Shown here piece after piece: positions 30,850-40,502 of a stretch of DNA of 64,000 bases (position 1 is the stretch's first letter; each line of letters opens with the position of its first letter). The DNA is from Asparagopsis taxiformis. Lineage: Eukaryota > Rhodophyta > Florideophyceae > Bonnemaisoniales > Bonnemaisoniaceae. The position numbers and the translations under genes were made by a program. Below the pieces are notes generated by a model, which had not been told where the DNA came from, made no database searches, and was given only the letters and a program-made list of their open reading frames with translations. The stretch is from assembly GCA_030407315.1 (NCBI GenBank), contig JALQPE010002590.1:1-64000 (forward strand). Reading direction: 5' to 3'.

Positions 30850-31770
30850 CTACTCAGCATTATCCATAAAGCTGGGGAATAGAGTGAGTGAATTTTCGGT
30901 GATCTGCGCTCGCGCACGCTCCACAGATAGTCCTTTTATCGCAGCAATCATTTCGAGGCTTTTTATAATTTGCATGGGCTCGTTTCGCTCCGCTTTCTCT
31001 GGTGCGAGAGCCGGCGCGTCCGATTCGAGGAGCAATCTTTCTATGGGAAGTCGTTTTACCAGCTTTGTGAGCTGTGGACTACGAACGATGCATGGCGGGA
31101 TCGAAAAATACAGCCCGGTCGATACGGATTGTAGCGCTCGTTCGGCGTGCACGGCACGTCCATCAAAGGCATGCATACAGACAGTGACAGGCGCTTGTTG
31201 CGCCGCTGTTATCAGCATATCCAGCGCATGATGGCCGGCGGATCGGCTGTGCACGGAGAGCGGCAGACGGAGGCGTTGTGCAAGCGCTATAAAATGGGAA
31301 AAGGCTGTGCGCTGGAGGTGTTTGACGACGAGTGGATCGTCGGCTGAGGCAAGCACATGTGGTGTGTAGTCGAGGCCGACCTCGCCTATGGCTGATATAT
31401 TCGGGGAGGATGTTTGGAATAGGTCGGTTGTGGATTTGAGTTGGATGGCGAGTTGATTCTCGGTGAGTGTGGAGACGTGCTCCGGATGAAGACCGATTGC
31501 CGGACGAATGAGTTGGGGGAATTGATGGGCGAGGATGAGAACTGCGGTGGAGTCTTGCGGGTTTTCGGAGACTGCGAGGATTTTACGCAAGCCGGTTGAT
31601 TTGGCACGGGATAGAACTTGGTGAATATCGGTTTGGAATTGGGGGCTTGTGAGATGAGCGTGGGTATCAAACATTGCGAAGCTGATAGTCGGTGGTGGTG
31701 TTTGTTTTGGGTGTGGAATGTGGACTTGAGATTTGCACGATCTCACGAGTAATTTCAATCGGGATGCCAC
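30850..31770 (-). CDS. TatD-family metal-dependent deoxyribonuclease
   Basis: 306 residues from the first ATG. The domain itself begins at residue 33 with MFDTHAHL, where His-X-His binds metal. Then follow GEVGLDY (metal-ligand Glu), a His pair region (LPLSVHSRSAGHHALDM), CMHAFDGR and LLLESDAPAL with the catalytic Asp. TatD enzymes are 3'-5' exonucleases acting in DNA repair, RNA turnover and apoptotic DNA breakdown. The 32-residue extension is basic and hydroxyl-rich and could be a targeting peptide; the ATG at 31674 would give the bare enzyme. The gene is single-exon and convergent with the lipid kinase. Confidence 0.88.
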   Translation of the reverse strand: MASRLKLLVRSCKSQVHIPHPKQTPPPTISFAMFDTHAHLTSPQFQTDIHQVLSRAKSTGLRKILAVSENPQDSTAVLILAHQFPQLIRPAIGLHPEHVSTLTENQLAIQLKSTTDLFQTSSPNISAIGEVGLDYTPHVLASADDPLVVKHLQRTAFSHFIALAQRLRLPLSVHSRSAGHHALDMLITAAQQAPVTVCMHAFDGRAVHAERALQSVSTGLYFSIPPCIVRSPQLTKLVKRLPIERLLLESDAPALAPEKAERNEPMQIIKSLEMIAAIKGLSVERARAQITENSLTLFPSFMDNAE

Positions 31771-31878
31771 GTTTCATGTGCCGAAAATCAATCTAATTTT
31801 AGAAGGTGCACCACGTTGCAATCATGTTACAATAAGATTAGTTATATGATCTTACAAATTGCTACCAAAAATACACTA

Positions 31879-34326
31879 CTAAGCAAAATACGTTTCCGGG
31901 ACGTTTTCCGCAGCATCGCAATACGCGATAAGATCTTTCTTCGAAATCAATCCGAGCAACTCTCCATGACGCGTTATGAAACACATTCTAACCCCGAGAG
32001 CTGAAAAACAGTCGTACACGTCCGATATCGGCGTTTCCGGATTCACCTGACACAAATATCGATCGCGGAACCCGGCAAAGTTGAGCACAATTTCATCATT
32101 GGCCGATATCTTCTGAATATTCTCCTTGTCAGTCACATCAAACTCTCCCTTGAAGCTCACCAATGTATCATTGGACACTCTTGAGTCCTCCTCCGCCCGA
32201 GAGATCGCCTGCTCCAGCTCTCGTCGCACGATATTTCCAGTGAGTATCATATCCCCTTCCCGCCGAACAATCGGGAATCCGTAGTACGGATAGTCCTCTA
32301 GCAGCTGTCGCAGAAACCCTAGTCGCACCCCGATCTCGGGAATCACCGTCCGTGGCGGTCGCATAATAATGCGCGCTGGCACTGTGTGCGACACGTGCTG
32401 CTTCGTATCCAAATACGGGTATCGTTTCAGATTGATGTGCATGTCGTAGATGCCTTCCTGCCCACTCACAGTGCACACCATTTTGGCTGCTAGAATTCCA
32501 ATCATGGTAGGTAGAAGATGGCCTAGACCACCTGTCAGTTCAAACATAATCACAACGAGTGATACCGAAACTTGCGTTACACCTGCCAGAGTTGAACTCG
32601 CCCCAACCAAAGCGTATATGGACGGTCGCACACACACAGAAGTTGTTGTACATTCTCTGAAAATATACCAATCTGGATGCGCATCCGCCGCAGACTTGGT
32701 CAGTGACCCGATCACTCGTCCGGCGCATGCTCCGATAGTCATCGATGGAATAAACAGTCCGGCCGGCACGCGCACACCAAATGTCAGCGTAGTGAGGAAC
32801 AATTTTGCAATAACTGCATACGTCAAGATCAGAAGAACCTGCTGGCTTCGGCTAGGGTCACATAGTAAGCTTTTCGCTCCTTCCCCGCTTACATCTTCCA
32901 TGTTACACTCTGAGAAAAGAGTGGCAAGTATTTCCGTATTAGTCAGGCGCAGGAACGGAATCGGATACTGCAAGAGTGTCGTGATCAGAATGACCACACA
33001 CACTTCCAGTATTGGGCTCCGTTTCATGTAAGCATCGTGAAGTCTGAACTTGGACCACTTTACGTTGTAATGAATGAACAGCGAACCAAGAACGCCTCCC
33101 AATGCTCCAATAGCGAAAAACGCAACCATTTCAAACCAATACCAATCAAGGCTATGATTCACCTCAAACATGACTGCTTTGCCATTGAAAAAGGGATTCA
33201 TAAGTTTCAGCGTGAGCTCAGCCAACGCAGAGGTGAAAAATGATCTCCAGAGCACGCGATTCGGGAAATAGCTAGCTGCCTCTTCAAAAGCAAACAGGAC
33301 ACCACCAATCGGAGCATTGAAAGCAACAGAAACACCCGCAGCTGTGCCCACCGAAACAAATTCCATCATGACCGTATGATTCTCTCGAAAAACTTCAAAT
33401 CGCGAAGCAATCAAATTGGATAGAACAGATACAAGATGGACGAACGGTCCTTCCTTACCAAGATTAAGACCGGATGCAACCGAAAACGCAAGGCCGATAG
33501 TCTTAACAATGAATGCCCAAGCACTTAGATAGCCACGCATCACGACTCCGCTCAAAACAGTTTTAATCTCCGGTACCCCAGATCCGGCTGCATAGGGAGC
33601 AAATCGTTTAACAAGAAAAGCGGAGATGGAACCAAATGCGAGTGCTATAATCGTGTATGGAATGAACTCATATATGCCCTCGTCGAGGAAGGCGAAATCC
33701 AATCTGGGCATAACCTCCTGCCATTCCGTGTACGGACAACTGGAATGAGTTTCGTCCAGTTTACAACACATTTCACGGGTGAGAAACCATCCACGGGTGC
33801 ACAAACCAAATTTAATGCCGGAGAGCCACTCTACACACAAGTCAAGCCCTGCAGCGACGAGTCCTGCGCCAATACCCACTGTGACGAGCACGAAATAGAT
33901 CTGTGCGGTGTACAAATACTGACCGGCTGAGCCGGCGGCTTCGCGCTCGAGCTCTTGTTCGAGGACGTGGGATCGGGTCTTCTCGTTGATGAAATCATGA
34001 ACGATGAAATCACCCCTGTAGCCGCCGCCTGTGTCGCGCTTGGCGCTTCGACGACGGAGACGGGAGAACTGGCCGCGGGAGCCGTGACGAATGCGTGCGA
34101 TGAGCGAACGTTGGTCAAAGGAGCCGGCGGAGAAATGCATACCGGAGAGATCTGCACTACCGCCGGGGGAGGACCATGGGATGTTGTAGTGAAGGTCGCG
34201 GGAGCGACGATGCGGAAATGGTACGGGCTCGTGCATGGGCCTATCGGGGTGCGGCGATATGTCGAAAGAGCCGTAGGCGGTGTGGGATCGGGTGCGATGC
34301 GGCTGGATGGCGTCTTCGGGATCCAT
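31879..34326 (-). CDS. CLC-family chloride/proton exchanger with CBS domains
   Basis: 815 residues in one exon, the usual size of eukaryotic CLC proteins. After a basic cytosolic N-terminus the membrane part holds the family signatures GSGVPEIK, GKEGPFVH and GVRVPAGLFIPS. The Glu in GKEGP is the gating glutamate. A Glu pair in FAFEEAASYFP lies where exchangers have their proton glutamate. The C-terminal 160 residues form two CBS domains. The signatures match the endosomal ClC-3/4/5 branch, so I expect a 2Cl-/H+ exchanger of an acidic internal compartment rather than a channel. The same strand as TatD, but 108 bp apart and probably independent. Confidence 0.9.
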   Translation of the reverse strand: MDPEDAIQPHRTRSHTAYGSFDISPHPDRPMHEPVPFPHRRSRDLHYNIPWSSPGGSADLSGMHFSAGSFDQRSLIARIRHGSRGQFSRLRRRSAKRDTGGGYRGDFIVHDFINEKTRSHVLEQELEREAAGSAGQYLYTAQIYFVLVTVGIGAGLVAAGLDLCVEWLSGIKFGLCTRGWFLTREMCCKLDETHSSCPYTEWQEVMPRLDFAFLDEGIYEFIPYTIIALAFGSISAFLVKRFAPYAAGSGVPEIKTVLSGVVMRGYLSAWAFIVKTIGLAFSVASGLNLGKEGPFVHLVSVLSNLIASRFEVFRENHTVMMEFVSVGTAAGVSVAFNAPIGGVLFAFEEAASYFPNRVLWRSFFTSALAELTLKLMNPFFNGKAVMFEVNHSLDWYWFEMVAFFAIGALGGVLGSLFIHYNVKWSKFRLHDAYMKRSPILEVCVVILITTLLQYPIPFLRLTNTEILATLFSECNMEDVSGEGAKSLLCDPSRSQQVLLILTYAVIAKLFLTTLTFGVRVPAGLFIPSMTIGACAGRVIGSLTKSAADAHPDWYIFRECTTTSVCVRPSIYALVGASSTLAGVTQVSVSLVVIMFELTGGLGHLLPTMIGILAAKMVCTVSGQEGIYDMHINLKRYPYLDTKQHVSHTVPARIIMRPPRTVIPEIGVRLGFLRQLLEDYPYYGFPIVRREGDMILTGNIVRRELEQAISRAEEDSRVSNDTLVSFKGEFDVTDKENIQKISANDEIVLNFAGFRDRYLCQVNPETPISDVYDCFSALGVRMCFITRHGELLGLISKKDLIAYCDAAENVPETYFA

Positions 34327-35691
34327 GGCGAATTTTGGATGCGCTCAAGTGGCAGATGGGGAGAGAGGAAGTGAAGGGGGAGGGAGCATATAGAACGGTT
34401 CGAAATGGGATGCACGAGTTTGGTGGAATGGTATGTGGGATGGACAGTGGAAGGATATCATGATTCACTCTGACAAATGATTAAGCGTGGCGTTCGGTGT
34501 CCCTTTAAACGTGGTATGTAGATGTGGTTACTAGGGTGAAATTTGAGAATAATTTGGTATAATTTGGTTATCTCATCAATGGAGCATCCAACGTGGCGTG
34601 CTAAGCTGCCTACAAGGGAAATTGTGTTTCTTGTGAATGGCGGCCAAATTGTGCGCCTATTCAACCTCACCCTCGGCAATGACATAACTTTGCTAGTCAT
34701 TGTAACATGTTTCAACGAGGAAAACATTCATGAGAGCTGCCTTGCTTCCAGCTAGCGCTGTCGGTTTATATATTACTCGCACATAGGGAGTTGGCTGATC
34801 CACCAGCACGTGTGCTACGCGGCTGTCACGGCTCCTCATCGTAGACTGAATCAAATGACCATTTGCAGCAGCCGCGGTCAATTGACCGTCGCAAGCATGA
34901 AGAGTTCGGTAACTTTCACTTGTCGCACTCTGATTGGAACGCAATGAATGGCTCCGCGTCATAACAGCTCTCCATAAGGCTTATTGGTACACTTGTCCCA
35001 CAACAATAATTCATACTTGCAGTTTGATGTTTGTCTAGAAAACGTCGGGACGGATATACCCGATTTACTACAGTTATTAGGGTTGTTCGCGTCTTGCACA
35101 CAATACACTACTTGTCGAGTAAACAAGCACTGCCGGGTACGCATCTAAGATGACAAAAATGGGAGACAACGTTTTCGTGCAGTCTCTCTGCTGAACGCCG
35201 AGTAGAATGTGATCTTGGAAGCCATTCAGGAACGGTCTCTATCTGCATGGTTTCAACACCTGAGCCATGAGCGACTGAGTTGGTGGCCAGAAAAGCGCAA
35301 TGGCAATTTGTAGAGGAAACTCCCGATATGCTAATATCTTATTTTAAAAAATTTATTTGCAAAACAACAAAATCATGCAAGCCACCAAATGTCATTTGCC
35401 AACCAAACGCGTTCATTGGCTAGACATCTGCCATAGTGACCAATGAAATCACGAGCACCGCGGGAAATATTTCGAGCAACTCTCATCCCACCTCCACTCG
35501 CAGCAAACACATCATAAACGAAAATTCTGACCAAACACTCGAATCGTCGTCCGCCGCCGTCATAATCACATGAAAATCGGCAACATTTTCTCCCCCACAC
35601 CCGAATCTCGTCGTCGCCACACCTGTCTTCATGACCGACACATCAATCCGGCGCCCGCCGCAACCCAACCTCCACTAACCTCAACCGCACA
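34327..35691. other. Intergenic region
   Basis: 1.36 kb between divergent starts of the CLC gene and the next gene. Only short random frames are seen. No RNA gene or repeat recognised. Confidence 0.5.
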
Positions 35692-36633
35692 ATGCGCGCC
35701 AACACCATCCGCACACTGCGGGCCTCGCTGCACCGCGCCTCGCTAATGCGCGGCAATTTGCACGCCAAATTTCACGACCCGCTGCCAGCGCCCACAGTGC
35801 CGCGTCCGCCGACATCCACCTACATCTCCGTGCTGCAGGTGCCCGACCTGCCGCGTCTGGGCGCCATGAGCGCCGAGACGCTGGTCGCCGAGAGTCTGGT
35901 CATGTGGCGTCGATTGTCGCATCGCGCCAACGCTATGACCGCTTTTGGCGACAACATCGTGCTGTTGCGGACGTCTCTGCGCGACATGGAGATGTACGCG
36001 ACGCGAATTGCGCGCACATTACGCGATTCTTCCATTCGTTCCACGCGCTTTCGCGGCATTGTGATGCGCGTTGCCAACGGGCCCAACATTCTGAACGCCG
36101 CCGCCGGCATGGGGCTCACCGCGGTTATCACGCAGGAGGGCCGCGATCGCGGCGGCCCAGAGTCGATTCTGAGATTGCTGTCTTCTACAGACGGGCCGCA
36201 GAAGATTGGCGTGGGCGTTTTGCCAGCGCCTTTGCGACTCGCTTTGGCTAATTTGCTCGCGTGTGTTACGGGCGGTGCGGCCATTTATTTTGTTACTATG
36301 TTTCCGCAGGTGGTGCCATGGTTTCTGATTTGTGTCGCGGTGTTGTTTGCGACGCGACCGGATTTGCAATCGTTTCAGGCGTTTACAAAGGCGTCTGCGC
36401 CGGTGTTGGCGAAGAAGAAGACGCAGCTTGTCGATAAGCTTCGGACGCAGATTGCGCCTTATATGATGGGACTGCGGCCGCCGACGTTGGCTGATTATGG
36501 TTTGTTTTCCGTTGTGACTGTGGTGGATCATGCGGATTATGTGTATGTGTATGCAGGGGCATTATCACGGTGGTGTCTGCTCGGGTGGTACAACATGGCA
36601 GACGATTATAACTTTGACAAGATTCTGGCGTAG
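35692..36633 (+). CDS. Unknown membrane protein, possibly mitochondrial
   Basis: 313 residues in one exon, with no family I recognise. The first 28 residues carry seven Arg/Lys and no acid before residue 29 (MRANTIRTLRASLHRASLMR), as in mitochondrial presequences. Residues 60-120 are helical and charged. Two hydrophobic segments at about 182-201 and 204-221, separated by PQV, look like a membrane hairpin. The last 70 residues include the aromatic stretch ADYVYVYAGALSRWCLLGWY. The long coding-like frame with balanced composition supports a real gene. A role in an organelle inner membrane is a guess. It converges with the second sulfotransferase across 329 bp that hold nothing visible. Confidence 0.7.
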   Translation: MRANTIRTLRASLHRASLMRGNLHAKFHDPLPAPTVPRPPTSTYISVLQVPDLPRLGAMSAETLVAESLVMWRRLSHRANAMTAFGDNIVLLRTSLRDMEMYATRIARTLRDSSIRSTRFRGIVMRVANGPNILNAAAGMGLTAVITQEGRDRGGPESILRLLSSTDGPQKIGVGVLPAPLRLALANLLACVTGGAAIYFVTMFPQVVPWFLICVAVLFATRPDLQSFQAFTKASAPVLAKKKTQLVDKLRTQIAPYMMGLRPPTLADYGLFSVVTVVDHADYVYVYAGALSRWCLLGWYNMADDYNFDKILA

Positions 36634-36962
36634 CAGTTTGTGGAGCTTTCAGTGTGTACATTGTCATGGAAGCAGCAATTGTAAAGTAGTTTTGAGAAGA
36701 CACCTGTATATTCAAGTGGCGGTGGACAGTATGGTTGACAATGCATCATAACACGATTACAGTCCGAGCGGGACTAGGAATAAGGTACCGACAGCAATAC
36801 AACATTGTCCACTCAATTTTAGTTACAATATCACTGATTAATTCATTACAATCAGTGTTGGATTAGTTTCATAGCTGGTGTTTAGCGCTACGCCGCGGCA
36901 GTGTCCCACAATTCCACCTTCAGAGCCATCGGCGCGTGTCAAGGCCGCACAACAAGAGCAAC

Positions 36963-37985
36963 TTACTCCGATGCTCCGCCACTACACAGTCTTCGTCCAC
37001 TTGGTCCAAGTTTGCGCTTTTCACGCAACGCCTCGTATAGTCGAAATTCATAAGTGAGACGCTCCAGATTTTCTATTTCCTGATTGTCCTTCTCCGCCTT
37101 GCCCGCCACGTTGACTTCGCGTATGTACCCCTCAATTTCACGATGCATAGGTCCGTTGGGCTCCTCGTCCAGGTCGATGATTTCGTCAAAGCGCTGCACA
37201 ATGCGCTCGATTCGTTGCAGCGTGAATTCATGCTCCTCGCCGCCTATGGAGCACATGGACCCTTGCCCGTCGTAGTAGTGTAGCAGCGCGCACGCCGGGT
37301 ACTTGGCGAGAAAATCAGAGTACGACGCCGTGGCTGGTATGCCGTAGTGAGTGGCGTTGCGCTTCAAATTGTAGTAGTACGACGAGCGCCATCGATCCTT
37401 GGGGTCGCGAATAGACGTCACCGTGTAGAAGCCTTGGTTCTTGAGACAGTAGAAGGTGTCGTCCGAGAGAGTGATGTGACTGAGAAGATGCTCCGGTGGC
37501 CTCGTCCCTTTGCAAATCTCATCTGCTTTCTGCGAGCATACCGGGTTTGAACAAGGAGTGTCTGTTTCGCCTCTCTTGTCTAAGTAGGAGCGGATTCCGC
37601 GAGTTATTGCGGTGCTGCCTGTTTTAATGGGCTTGTCATATAAAATATACTTGAGGCATGGCGGCTCTTTGTCGGACTCGGCAGGCTCTGCTTGCGAGTT
37701 TTGTTGATCGTGTTCAATTTCGGGCACCGCATCGGATTGCGATTCAGGCGGCTCTTGCACGTCAATTTGCACCGGCTGCAGATGCTGTTCGGTCGTCGAA
37801 TTGGTGGCGAGAAGGTCGGCGCCGCGCTTGTGCAAGTGTGGGGAAAAGTTGCTGCCGTCTAGAATGAATACGTGCAGAACGAAGAGCATCGTCAAAATAG
37901 GTATGAGGTAGGAGCGCATCTTGAACATGGACATAGATGGGACAAGAGTGGAGCAGTGACTAGACGGAGGGTGAGTAGGCAACAT
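36963..37985 (-). CDS. Carbohydrate sulfotransferase, paralogue of 25906-26988
   Basis: 340 residues with a membrane helix at about 24-43 and then a disordered Glu/Gln/Pro-rich stem. The PAPS loop is PIKTGSTAITR, and the 3'-phosphate site is VTSIRDPKDRWRSSYYYN. The layout is the same as in the gene 10 kb to the left, but the two differ strongly outside the PAPS motifs, so the duplication is old. The lumenal domain has several Cys suited to disulfides. It should sulfate a Golgi-made polysaccharide or glycan; the acceptor is unknown. Single exon. Confidence 0.82.
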   Translation of the reverse strand: MLPTHPPSSHCSTLVPSMSMFKMRSYLIPILTMLFVLHVFILDGSNFSPHLHKRGADLLATNSTTEQHLQPVQIDVQEPPESQSDAVPEIEHDQQNSQAEPAESDKEPPCLKYILYDKPIKTGSTAITRGIRSYLDKRGETDTPCSNPVCSQKADEICKGTRPPEHLLSHITLSDDTFYCLKNQGFYTVTSIRDPKDRWRSSYYYNLKRNATHYGIPATASYSDFLAKYPACALLHYYDGQGSMCSIGGEEHEFTLQRIERIVQRFDEIIDLDEEPNGPMHREIEGYIREVNVAGKAEKDNQEIENLERLTYEFRLYEALREKRKLGPSGRRLCSGGASE

Positions 37986-39090
37986 GTGTTACAGGCGAGT
38001 TAAAAGGACGTGAGGGCGAGAAAACCTAAGTGTCTCATGTGGCGTCAGGAGAGTTGAGTGGTGGCATCGCATCGATCGGCATGCAAAGTAATGCATGGCG
38101 CCGCGATCATAATTGAACACAGTTGCCAAAGGGATTGTCCACAAAGTCGCGGTGGATGGCCCTCAGAGACTGACAAGCTTCAGTGTTTTTAGTTCAAACT
38201 TACATGTAACATATCGCGACTGCTATTACGCGTCGACGCCACTGACAATTGAATCATTTTGCTTTACAGCGGTAAGTCTAAGTGACGTTTGCACACTAAC
38301 GCGGCCTCTGATGTAATACTGTAGTGTACTGACTGTACTAAAATTGCTCTTACTGTACCCGATTTATTGCATTACATCACGAGTTCCACCCTTCCATCGC
38401 ATAGCCCACGTGTACGCACCGAATTGTGCTTGTGGAAACTGGTCCATCTGCCGATGAGGTAAATGAAAAGCTGGCGCAAGCTGGGCTGACGACTCTACGA
38501 CTATTATGTCGGGTACCAATTCAGGCCGCCTCCCAGAGCGCACTTAATTCGCCTACCCCTTCAGGTCTCACAATCGATATCCATCCTTGCGCAAGAAAAC
38601 TGCTTCAAACCGATGTTTCAACTCGTCAAGTATTGCACTGTATCTTCTCGTCCGGAAACAGAAAACGACTTGCACATCCACCATGACATAGCTTACTTAG
38701 CCGTCTTTCTAAAAATAATCGGCACGTCGAGAGCAATTCAAGGTGCATCCTCGACCACATGACAATGCCTATCCGTCGTTTTGTCGATACTAAGTGGCCG
38801 CCGAGCCACAACATTTCTTCTTCATGTAAGTTATCATTGAATTCACGCGCTACCATTACAGCGACTTGACGCGACATCTAATCCTCATCCATCAGTAGAA
38901 ACTCACAAATTACTCTCTATATTTTCCACGTGTCCAGTCCTTTAATTTTAACTCAATAAAACAAATTACAATTTCTTTCAATTCCTCCGATCCAGGATCC
39001 AGTCCACCATCACCAGCAACGCAAAATCCTCCTCTGTGACACCTACCTTCAACCTCACAGCATCAGCAACTCTACCTCTACGTCCCTTCA
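37986..39090. other. Intergenic region
   Basis: 1.1 kb between divergent starts of the sulfotransferase and the WD40 gene. Only short, unconvincing frames. It must hold both promoters. Confidence 0.5.
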
Positions 39091-40440
39091 ATGTCAGCCT
39101 TTGACAATAATTCCTTCCCCGCTGCCGGACCGAACAGCGCCTACGGAAAGCCCCCGCGCAACGATGTCTTTGACGGAAAACAACTGCGAAAGGCAGTCGC
39201 CCGTCGAACCGTCGATTATAATTCATCCGCTATGCGATGGTTTCTAGACCGCGCCTGGCAGAGCGAGCTCGGAACAGATACACCCGCCATTCAGCCAAAT
39301 ATGGAGTCTACTGTTGATCTCGTACCGCCAGCTGCCAAGCAAATGAGTGATAATCCCGTCACAAGTGCTTGCACTAAATTTGTCCATAGCAGTATGAATA
39401 AACCAGGTTGTCCCATACATGCTTGTAAATGGACCCCAGAGGGGAAGAGACTCATCACAGGCGCTAAGACCGGTGAGTTTACGCTCTGGCAGGGACTCAC
39501 GTTTAACTTTGAAACTATTCTGCAGGCACATGATGCCGAGCTACGAAGCATCATCTGGAGTCATGATGAAAACTGGATGCTGTCCGGCGATCAAAAGGGT
39601 ATTGTTAAGTATTGGCAGTCAAATATGAACAACCTTCGTGCTTTCAGAGCGCACGATGATACTATTCGAGACCTCAGCTTTTGTAGAACCGACTCCAAAT
39701 TCGCGTCCTGCTCAGATGACAACACTGTCAAGGTGTGGGACTTTGTGCAATCAGCAGAGGAGAGAGTCTTGGAGGGACATGGATGGGACGTGAGATGTGT
39801 GGACTGGCATCCAAATTATCCGATACTCGCCAGCGGATCCAAGGACTCCAATTTGAAAATGTGGGATGCAAAGACGGGCAAGAATCTCACAACCTTGCAC
39901 GGCCATAAAAAGACGATTGTAAAAGTGAAATGGAACTCCAACGGCAATTGGCTCATATCCGGCTCGCAGGATCAACTGATCAAGATATACGACATACGCA
40001 TGATGAAAGAATTTCAGACATTTCGCGGTCATCGTCGCGAAGTCACTTCATTGGAGTGGCATCCCCAGCATGACGATTTCTTCGTTTCTGGCGCGTACGA
40101 CGGCGCAATTTATTTCTGGGTTGTCGGACAAACTGATCCGGTCGCATCGGTTCCCTGCGCACACCAGTCGTCCGTCTGGGACCTGGACTGGCACCCCATG
40201 GGTCACATTTTGGCGACGTCTTCGAACGATCACGCGACAAAATTCTGGACAAGACAGCGTCCCGGCGATCAGATGAATGATAAGTACAGTTCGGTGGCCG
40301 GCAACGGCGAGGACGGCAATGACAGGCAGAACAAGGGCGGGGGACGTGGTGGCGGTAGGGGCAGACAGCGCGGTGGGTATAATCAGAACGATTACGGGTC
40401 GAGGGATCGTGGCGGTGGCGGATATGGCCGAGGAAGGTGA
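39091..40440 (+). CDS. WDR33: WDR33/Pfs2/FY, mRNA 3'-end processing WD40 protein
   Basis: 449 residues in one exon. The N-terminal part (RRTVDYNSSAMRWFLDRAWQ) is the signature stretch ahead of the propeller in WDR33, yeast Pfs2 and plant FY. Seven WD40 repeats fill about residues 105-400 (for example ASCSDDNTVKVWD, ASGSKDSNLKMWD and SGSQDQLIKIYD). The tail, 405-449, is Gly/Arg-rich with RGG-like units, probably RNA-binding. In animals WDR33 with CPSF30 reads the AAUAAA signal in the cleavage and polyadenylation factor; the protein acts in the nucleus. It ends 62 bp from the stop of the convergent NAA35 gene. Confidence 0.93.
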   Translation: MSAFDNNSFPAAGPNSAYGKPPRNDVFDGKQLRKAVARRTVDYNSSAMRWFLDRAWQSELGTDTPAIQPNMESTVDLVPPAAKQMSDNPVTSACTKFVHSSMNKPGCPIHACKWTPEGKRLITGAKTGEFTLWQGLTFNFETILQAHDAELRSIIWSHDENWMLSGDQKGIVKYWQSNMNNLRAFRAHDDTIRDLSFCRTDSKFASCSDDNTVKVWDFVQSAEERVLEGHGWDVRCVDWHPNYPILASGSKDSNLKMWDAKTGKNLTTLHGHKKTIVKVKWNSNGNWLISGSQDQLIKIYDIRMMKEFQTFRGHRREVTSLEWHPQHDDFFVSGAYDGAIYFWVVGQTDPVASVPCAHQSSVWDLDWHPMGHILATSSNDHATKFWTRQRPGDQMNDKYSSVAGNGEDGNDRQNKGGGRGGGRGRQRGGYNQNDYGSRDRGGGGYGRGR

Positions 40441-40502
40441 TGTCGGATTGCACGTTTATTTGTGCATATTGTATATATACATAACTAAAGCTAATCACTA
40501 TG

